Below are positions 33,246-37,929 of a stretch of 37,929 bases of DNA, one piece after another. This stretch comes from a bacterium. GTDB taxonomy: Bacteria; Zhuqueibacterota; QNDG01; DTFT01. The notes beneath the pieces are model-generated. The model was not told the origin of the DNA, ran no database searches, and was given only the letters and a program-made list of their open reading frames with translations. The stretch is from positions 1 to 37,929 of the forward strand of contig JAFGAX010000148.1 in NCBI GenBank assembly GCA_016933415.1, given 5' to 3'. The position numbers and the translations under genes are program-made. Each line of letters starts with the position of its first letter. The first letter of the stretch is position 1.

Positions 33246-33707
33246 TCAGCCTCCCTGGATGGCTTTGAGAAACGATCCGAAATCCGGGGCGGCGATCATG
33301 GCCTGCCTCAGCTTGGAATCCCGGACCGATTCCACGACTTTGCCGAGCACCGGAAGATACAGGTTGTTCCCGTCAAGGGGCGGCGCCACGATGAGAAAGA
33401 ACAGCTGGGCCGGTTTTTTGTCGAGGGCGTCGAAATCCACGCCTTTCTTCGAGACGCCGATCACGATGTGCAGATCGGACACCGCGAGCGTCCTGCAGTG
33501 CGGTACTGCCACGCCCTTTCCGATCCCCGTGCTGCCGAGGGTTTCCCGCTTCGACAGGGTCTCGATCACGAGTCCCTTGCTCCTGACAAATCCGCCGGCC
33601 ACCAGGGGCTGGACCAGTTCCTCCAGGACCGCCGGCTTGGTCCCGGACTGCATCTCCGGAATGAACAAGTCCGGCTTCAGAATCTTGACGAGTTCGGTGA
33701 TCTTCAT
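33246..33707 (-). CDS. PTS IIA (fructose/nitrogen class) domain protein
   Basis: 153 aa single-domain phosphocarrier of the PtsN/FruA-IIA family; the phosphorylated His is His70 in GVAVPHCRT. The start is ATG 33705-33707, 16 bp after manC, with GGGAGAA upstream; the longer upstream frame only shadows manC. No EI, HPr, IIB or IIC genes are nearby, so a regulatory role like PtsN is more likely than sugar uptake. Confidence 0.92.
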   Translation of the reverse strand: MKITELVKILKPDLFIPEMQSGTKPAVLEELVQPLVAGGFVRSKGLVIETLSKRETLGSTGIGKGVAVPHCRTLAVSDLHIVIGVSKKGVDFDALDKKPAQLFFLIVAPPLDGNNLYLPVLGKVVESVRDSKLRQAMIAAPDFGSFLKAIQGG

Positions 33708-33723
33708 CTGGGGTTCTCCCGCG

Positions 33724-34794
33724 TCACGTATAGGAATCGAGTTTTTTCCGCTTGAGCCGCTCCACGACCTGCTTGACGTCCTCCGACCGGTCCATCCGGC
33801 ACACCAGCGTGACGTTCTTCTCCTGAACGACCACGACACGGTCGAGCCCGAGAACCGCGACGACGCCCCCGTCCGTGTGCACGTACGACTGCGTCGTATC
33901 GACGAGCACCGCGTCTCCGGACACGGCGTTCCCCTTCGCGTCTTTTTCGCTGAGCTTGTGCACCTGCTCCCAGCTGCCGAGGTCGCTCCAGCGGAAATCG
34001 CCCCGCACGCAGAGCACGTTGGCGGCTTTCTCCATAATGCCGAAATCGATCGAGATGCTCCGGATCTGGCGGTACACGCGCTGGACCGCCCGGACGTAAC
34101 CGCGCTTGTCGAGCGCGCCCCGGATCTCGGAAAGCCCGTCATACAGGTCCGGAAGGAATTCCTCCACGGCCTTGAGATAGACCGAGGTCCGGAACACAAA
34201 GATGCCGCTGTTCCAGACAAAATCGCCGCTGGCGAGAAACATGGCCGCGGTTTCGGCGTTGGGCTTCTCGGCGAACGTCTTCACCTTGAAGGCCTCCACG
34301 CCGTAGAAGGATCCCTGGCTCCCGTCGATCTGGATGTACCCGTAACCGGTGGCCGGCCGGTCCGGCACGATGCCCAGCGTGACGAAACTGTCCTGCTCCC
34401 GGGCCAGCTGGGCGGCCGCCAGAATGGATTTGCGGAATCTCGGAAGATCCAGAATGAGGTGGTCGGCCGGCGTGACCGCCATCACGGCGTCCGGTTCCGA
34501 ACGGTCCAGAACCACAGCGGCGAGGCCGATGCACGGGGCGGTGTCCTTGCCCATGGGCTCCCAGATGAAATGGGACCTGGGAATCCGGCTGGAGAATGGA
34601 CGGAACTGGGATTTCTGACCGGCTTTTGCAACCACATACAGGTTGTCCCGGCCGACCAGCGGCGAGAAGCGGTCGAGGGTTTGTTCGAAAAGCGTCTTTC
34701 TGCCGATGATGTTCAGAAACTGCTTGGATTTCGATTCGCGGCTCCTGGGCCAGAACCGCGTCCCGGAACCGCCGGCCATGATCACGGCGTACAA
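33724..34794 (-). CDS. manC: Mannose-1-phosphate guanylyltransferase
   Basis: 356 aa nucleotidyltransferase making GDP-mannose from GTP and mannose-1-phosphate for glycans and exopolysaccharide. The pyrophosphorylase signature AGGSGTRFWPRSR is near the N-terminus; TPADHLI, FAEKPN and WNSGIFVF follow. It lacks the C-terminal isomerase domain of bifunctional ManC/AlgA. The chosen start is TTG 34792-34794 (LYAVIMAGG, normal family start), because GGAGG (34805-34801) lies 6 nt before it and would sit inside the gene if the upstream GTG at 34812 were used. First gene of manC-PTS IIA-zinc ribbon-small Cys protein, after a long structured leader. Confidence 0.95.
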   Translation of the reverse strand: MYAVIMAGGSGTRFWPRSRESKSKQFLNIIGRKTLFEQTLDRFSPLVGRDNLYVVAKAGQKSQFRPFSSRIPRSHFIWEPMGKDTAPCIGLAAVVLDRSEPDAVMAVTPADHLILDLPRFRKSILAAAQLAREQDSFVTLGIVPDRPATGYGYIQIDGSQGSFYGVEAFKVKTFAEKPNAETAAMFLASGDFVWNSGIFVFRTSVYLKAVEEFLPDLYDGLSEIRGALDKRGYVRAVQRVYRQIRSISIDFGIMEKAANVLCVRGDFRWSDLGSWEQVHKLSEKDAKGNAVSGDAVLVDTTQSYVHTDGGVVAVLGLDRVVVVQEKNVTLVCRMDRSEDVKQVVERLKRKKLDSYT

Positions 34795-35049
34795 AACGGA
34801 CCTCCGATCCACGGCCGTGAAAAAAGCGGCGCGTGGAGCCTTCCGCCGATGGCCGATTTCTGATCCACATGTGAAATTGTGGGATGGGCCACCCCCCGGG
34901 TTCGTTTCTGAAGCCGGGAGGAGGGCCTGAAGGCCTCAATGGGGGGTTGCGTATGGAACCAGATTCGAGTGATACGATCCGCCTGTCGATAGTCGGTTTC
35001 GTCCGGGAAGCCGAAACCGCCGCATCATGTCGGAGAACGAACGGGGTAA
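34795..35049 (-). ncRNA. Long structured 5' leader of the manC operon, candidate cis-regulatory RNA
   Basis: Between a strong promoter and manC lie about 255 nt with ordered hairpins on the minus strand: CGGTTTCG/CGAAACCG (35019-34994); ACCCCCC (34947-34941) pairing with GGGGGGT (34897-34891), enclosing GGCC-TTCA-GGCC; CCACA/TGTGG (about 34881-34864); then CGGCG/CGCCG (34848-34827) followed by six T residues (34825-34820), terminator-like, just before the GGAGG. A CACGGCCGTG palindrome lies between the T-run and the ribosome site. A 30-codon ORF (start near 35028) overlaps the first hairpin. This layout suits a riboswitch or attenuator; no known class was recognised. Confidence 0.55.
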
Positions 35050-35055
35050 CATCGT

Positions 35056-35084
35056 ATAATAAAAAGAATTTATCAGAAAATCAA
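35056..35084 (-). promoter_or_regulatory. Sigma-70 promoter of the manC operon
   Basis: Minus strand TTGATT (35084-35079), 17-bp spacer, TATTAT (35061-35056), in an AT-rich island directly after the coaE stop. The predicted start is near 35049. Confidence 0.85.
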
Positions 35085-35107
35085 GCGCATTCGGAAGAGC
35101 GCGTCCC

Positions 35108-35776
35108 TCATCTGTCTTTTTCGGTCCGGACCGGATTGGACACCGGCTTTCCGGGAAAAGCCGAATTCAGAAGCTGTCTGAAATCCCGCGCCTTCCCGCC
35201 GAGTTCCGCAGGGGTTCCATCGTTGTCCACGATGAAATCGGAACGTTCCATTCGGTCCTTGTCGCTCATCTGCGCGGCCATTCTGAGCCGGATATGGCCA
35301 TCGTCCCATCCCCGTGACTCCCGCAGGCGGCGAAACCGCAACTGCATCGGCGCATGCACGGTCACCACTGTATCGCAGAGACGGTCGCATCCGGTTTCGC
35401 AAAGCACCGCCATATCCAGAATCAACGGAGTGCCCGGCGATTGCCGATGCAGGCGGCGGATTTCAGCGCGTATGGCCCGCACCAGGGCCGGCCACATGAT
35501 ACGGTTCAATGCGCGGAGCGCGGCGGGACTGTCAAAGACGATCGAGGCGACAAGGCCGCGGTTCAGACGTCCCGAGGCCTTGAAAATCCGCTCCCCGAAA
35601 ACCTCGGCCAGTTTTTTTCGGACGGTTCGGTCCGAATCCGTCAGCCGCGCCGCGATCCGGTCCGCATCCACGAGATGACCGGACCGTCCCGCGAGCCGCC
35701 GGCTGAAGGCGGTCTTCCCGCTCCCGATGCCCCCGGTCACGCCCGCGATCCAGGCCCGCCGCGCCGCAGCCGCCAT
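35108..35776 (-). CDS. coaE: Dephospho-CoA kinase
   Basis: 222 aa; phosphorylates dephospho-CoA, the last step of CoA synthesis. Walker A GGIGSGKT and the following HLVDADRIAARL acidic motif mark the family; RLRESRGW and RMAAQM fit the lid region. ATG 35774-35776 follows the TGA of the upstream lipoprotein gene by one base (TGACATG), so the two are coupled. The C-terminal tail of about 20 residues is variable and basic. Confidence 0.93.
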   Translation of the reverse strand: MAAAARRAWIAGVTGGIGSGKTAFSRRLAGRSGHLVDADRIAARLTDSDRTVRKKLAEVFGERIFKASGRLNRGLVASIVFDSPAALRALNRIMWPALVRAIRAEIRRLHRQSPGTPLILDMAVLCETGCDRLCDTVVTVHAPMQLRFRRLRESRGWDDGHIRLRMAAQMSDKDRMERSDFIVDNDGTPAELGGKARDFRQLLNSAFPGKPVSNPVRTEKDR

Positions 35777-35777
35777 G

Positions 35778-37256
35778 TCAGCGCGATTTCGTGATGAGGG
35801 TCGGAAACGGGGGTGTTGCCGCCGGAAACGGCACGCCCGGCTTGTACGCGTAGAAGTCGATGCTGGACAGCCGGATCGTCTTCAGAATTTCGGCATCCCA
35901 GGAAATCCGGCTCCGGTTGGCCGCCCATAGGCTGTCCACGTAAGCCTCGTACACCGGCTTCAACTTCGTCGGCTGTCCGCTCAGGCCGTGCTTCTCCGCC
36001 AGCCGGCTCAGTGCTTCGTTCCGGAAATGAACCGCGACCAGCGCGTCCTGCCATTCGGCCGCGTTCGAACGCACGAAATCGCGTTTGTCGAGACCCCGTT
36101 TGTAGGCTTCGCGATTCAGGAACTGGTCGCGCATGAAATCGGTCACCGCGTTCTTGAATTCCGCGCGGAATGCCTCTTTCGGGATGTTCTTTCTCCGGTA
36201 CACCAGGGGATGCGCGGCAAGCTCGCGCTTGAACTGATCGACGGTCCAGGTCTTGCCTTCCACCTCGAAAAAAGACGCCTTCAGGAAAGCCTCTTCGTTT
36301 CCGTACGGGTCGGCCGTCAGCGAATCCTTGCCCACCGAGAATAAGCTCCGGCTGATGTCCTGGGCGGCGGAATCGGACGGGGCGCCGTACATCATCCAGG
36401 CCATGTCGGCCATTTTTCGGAAAACGGGTGGATTGAACTTGATGGCTTTGCCGCCCAGCAGGCGCCCCATGTACCGCTCCCACTCGGCGCGCGCCTTGCG
36501 CTGGACGGTCTTCTCTTTCACTTCGTTCCACCGCATCTGCACCTCTTCCCCGCCGATGACCGGGTAATCCGTCCATCCGGCCACCTTCATGATCACGTGT
36601 TCATTCGGGCCGACGCGGATGGGGCCGATGACCGTGTCAACGGGAACGGGTCGGCGGAAAAGGGCCTCGTGCACAAGGTCGTTTTCAGGATCCTTCCACT
36701 GCACCTTGTGTTTCGGGATGGGCGAGCCCTCCGGCCCGAGACCGTCGAAAAGGGGACCGGCATTTTCCGGATGCAGCAGTATCTGTTCCCGAATTTTTCT
36801 GGCTGTCTCTTTGTTCCGTATCGTGTAGAACTGGACCTCGTATTCGCGGCCGGCCAGACGGTATCGCTGTTTCAGTTCCGACGTGTCCACCTTCACTTTC
36901 TTCGTCGCGACTTCCCCGTACAGCTCCTCCCGCATGCTCTGTTCCCGGATGCCCCGGATGTGATCGCGGAAGGACCGTCGCTTCAGAAGGGGATAATCAT
37001 CGCCCGCCTCGATGGCGAACAGTTTTTCCATCATCAGATTGTTGAGAAGCTCGACTTTCGTGCAGTCGCTTTTGAGGCCGGGGTACCGGGGACGGATCGT
37101 CAGCTCGGTCCGGTACTGGTACTGTTTCTTGGTGATGGTCCTGTCACCAACGCGGGCCAGGACGGGATCCTCTTTACTTTTATCAGCGCATCCCGCGGCG
37201 ATCAGAAAGATGGCGGCAGAGACCGTGAAAAAAACCGCTGAACGATTGAATCGCAT
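35778..37256 (-). CDS. SurA/parvulin-like peptidyl-prolyl isomerase lipoprotein
   Basis: 492 aa. The signal peptide ends in a lipobox (IAAGC, Cys23), so it should be a lipoprotein in the periplasm. Residues about 30-110 (VLARVGDRTITKKQYQYRTE, LLNNLMMEKLF) match the SurA-type chaperone N-domain; about 125-230 is parvulin-like (YEVQFYTIRNKETARKIREQ, IGPIRVGPNEHVIMKV); the rest is helical. It probably helps fold outer-membrane proteins; isomerase activity is unproven. ATG 37254-37256 is preferred to an in-frame ATG at 37298, as it starts the signal peptide and follows GGGAAAAA. First gene of lipoprotein-coaE. Confidence 0.85.
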   Translation of the reverse strand: MRFNRSAVFFTVSAAIFLIAAGCADKSKEDPVLARVGDRTITKKQYQYRTELTIRPRYPGLKSDCTKVELLNNLMMEKLFAIEAGDDYPLLKRRSFRDHIRGIREQSMREELYGEVATKKVKVDTSELKQRYRLAGREYEVQFYTIRNKETARKIREQILLHPENAGPLFDGLGPEGSPIPKHKVQWKDPENDLVHEALFRRPVPVDTVIGPIRVGPNEHVIMKVAGWTDYPVIGGEEVQMRWNEVKEKTVQRKARAEWERYMGRLLGGKAIKFNPPVFRKMADMAWMMYGAPSDSAAQDISRSLFSVGKDSLTADPYGNEEAFLKASFFEVEGKTWTVDQFKRELAAHPLVYRRKNIPKEAFRAEFKNAVTDFMRDQFLNREAYKRGLDKRDFVRSNAAEWQDALVAVHFRNEALSRLAEKHGLSGQPTKLKPVYEAYVDSLWAANRSRISWDAEILKTIRLSSIDFYAYKPGVPFPAATPPFPTLITKSR

Positions 37257-37566
37257 GATTTTTCCCGTTGCTGTTAAATGATTGATCAGGTTGAACATGG
37301 GCTGTTCTTTCCGTAATTGTTACCTGAAGCAAACCAATGTAACAACTTTTTAAGCGATATTCTATCTAATTTTACTGCTTTTATCGTCTCTGGTTCCAGA
37401 GAATAGGTATCCCTGAAACCCTGATCTGGGGTAGAGATGAAATCACATGAAATCCGTTAAATGCCTGATTCTCAGTTGTTTAAATATTTCCTCTCCGCTC
37501 ATTGTTCAAACGGTGTCTGGATTTTATTAAAGAATGAAATCGGATGTTTCATGGACCTTTTCAGTC
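37257..37566. other. AT-rich intergenic region upstream of the lipoprotein gene
   Basis: Holds a perfect dyad TTGTTAC-N15-GTAACAA (37317-37345), which may be an operator, a small CTCTGG/CCAGAG hairpin near 37389-37404 and a 27-codon plus ORF (37448-37531) without a ribosome site. No convincing -35/-10 pair was found for the leftward lipoprotein gene, though the AT-richness fits a promoter region. Confidence 0.5.
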
Positions 37567-37592
37567 GAAACGCCGGGGAAGCCCGGCGTTTC
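37567..37592 (-). terminator. Strong hairpin downstream of the PorV-like gene
   Basis: GAAACGCCGGG and CCCGGCGTTTC form a perfect 11-bp stem with a GAAG tetraloop. The T-tract is short on the minus strand (TTTCG) and better on the plus strand (TTTCTTTG). It most likely ends the leftward PorV-like transcript. Confidence 0.65.
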
Positions 37593-37630
37593 TTTGTATC
37601 TCATTGATGGAATTGTCCACCCAACCCTGG

Positions 37631-37673
37631 ATCCCCGCTCCCGGATCAGGTCCGGGACATGTTTCGCGGGGAT
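37631..37673. repeat. Nested-hairpin intergenic repeat (GGATCCCCGC type)
   Basis: Outer arms ATCCCCGC and GCGGGGAT (37631-37638, 37666-37673) enclose inner arms TCCCGGA and TCCGGGA. This REP-like form, followed by GACA, resembles short palindromic elements scattered between genes in many environmental bacteria. Confidence 0.7.
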
Positions 37674-37706
37674 GACACATTTTTCTATTCTATAAAATGT
37701 TTTTAC

Positions 37707-37736
37707 TTTGAACTATGAACCTTGAACTTTGAACTC
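37707..37736. repeat. TTGAAC short direct-repeat tract
   Basis: TTGAAC occurs three times with a TATGAAC variant at about 7-13 bp spacing, directly after the stop codon of the PorV-like gene. Confidence 0.6.
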
Positions 37737-37929
37737 TTAAAACGTGAGCCCGATCGAGAACTTCTGGATCTCCTTGAGCACCCCGAAATCCGCCCACGCA
37801 TAGTCCAGCATCAGGGACGAGGCCCCGAACATCCGGTACTGAACGCCCCCGCCGAACGTCAGACCCTCCTCGCTGTCCTTCGCGAAAAGGCTCTTGTACC
37901 CCGCGCGAAGCGCCACCATCCGGTGGAAC
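37737..37929 (-). CDS. PorV/PorQ-family outer-membrane protein, C-terminal fragment
   Basis: Only the last 63 or so residues are in the window; the frame is open to the right edge. VALRAGYKSLFAKDSEEGLT, FGGGVQYRMFGASSLMLDYA, the ADFGVL segment and the final strand KFSIGLTF, ending in Phe, match the C-termini of PorV/UPF0164-like barrels found in FCB-group bacteria, some of which work in type IX secretion. The role here cannot be told from a fragment. Confidence 0.78.
   Translation of the reverse strand, partial: FHRMVALRAGYKSLFAKDSEEGLTFGGGVQYRMFGASSLMLDYAWADFGVLKEIQKFSIGLTF

Noticed and set aside
37448-37531. 27-codon plus ORF resembling a signal-peptide fragment
   Set aside because: No Shine-Dalgarno, no downstream coding continuation, and it lies in an AT-rich promoter-like gap.

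Overview
This is a GC-rich bacterial chromosomal segment dominated by minus-strand genes; only one convincing gene (a sigma-54 activator, 30309-31835) lies on the plus strand. No rRNA, tRNA, CRISPR array, transposase or integrase was seen. A C-terminal PorV/PorQ-type outer-membrane protein at the right edge, Gram-negative signal peptides and lipoproteins, a short EF-Ts and a pyruvoyl-type arginine decarboxylase suggest a Gram-negative member of the broad FCB (Fibrobacterota-Chlorobi-Bacteroidota and related candidate phyla) assemblage. The exact phylum cannot be fixed from this window.

Layout from left to right. 1-1778: 5' part of a type I modification gene, hsdM, running off the edge. 2029-5966: translation genes rplM-rpsI and rpsB-tsf-pyrH-frr, with a near-consensus sigma-70 promoter before rplM and strong terminators after rpsI and after frr. 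6079-10664: a pyrR-pyrB-pyrC-arginine decarboxylase-agmatinase operon joining pyrimidine and polyamine synthesis, from a promoter so close to the pyrR ATG that the mRNA should be almost leaderless. 10711-12533: a DUF4416 gene carrying a palindromic repeat insertion, and an arylamine N-acetyltransferase-like gene. 12816-18260: two exported TPR proteins, one with a probable beta-barrel C-terminus, behind a textbook sigma-54 promoter. 18479-26538: a complete kdpFABCDE potassium pump and sensor operon, with a tandem repeat inside kdpB. 26808-28497: amt-glnB, also behind a sigma-54 -24/-12 element. 28805-30091: a hexuronate-type MFS transporter with a promoter and LacI-type operator. 30309-31835: a NifA-like GAF/AAA+/Fis activator. 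31948-34794: a secreted GyrI-like protein, then a manC-PTS IIA-zinc ribbon-small Cys protein unit with a long structured leader. 35108-37256: coaE and a SurA/parvulin-like lipoprotein. 37737-37929: the PorV-like fragment.

The most novel candidates are: (a) an apparent sigma-54 regulon in which ammonium uptake (amt-glnB) and an uncharacterised TPR/beta-barrel envelope operon both have -24/-12 promoters while a GAF-type enhancer-binding protein is encoded nearby; (b) the roughly 255-nt structured leader of the manC operon, which ends in a terminator-like hairpin; (c) DNA repeats that have entered proteins or their ends (kdpB, DUF4416, N-acetyltransferase), together with several families of short interspersed repeats placed directly after stop codons.
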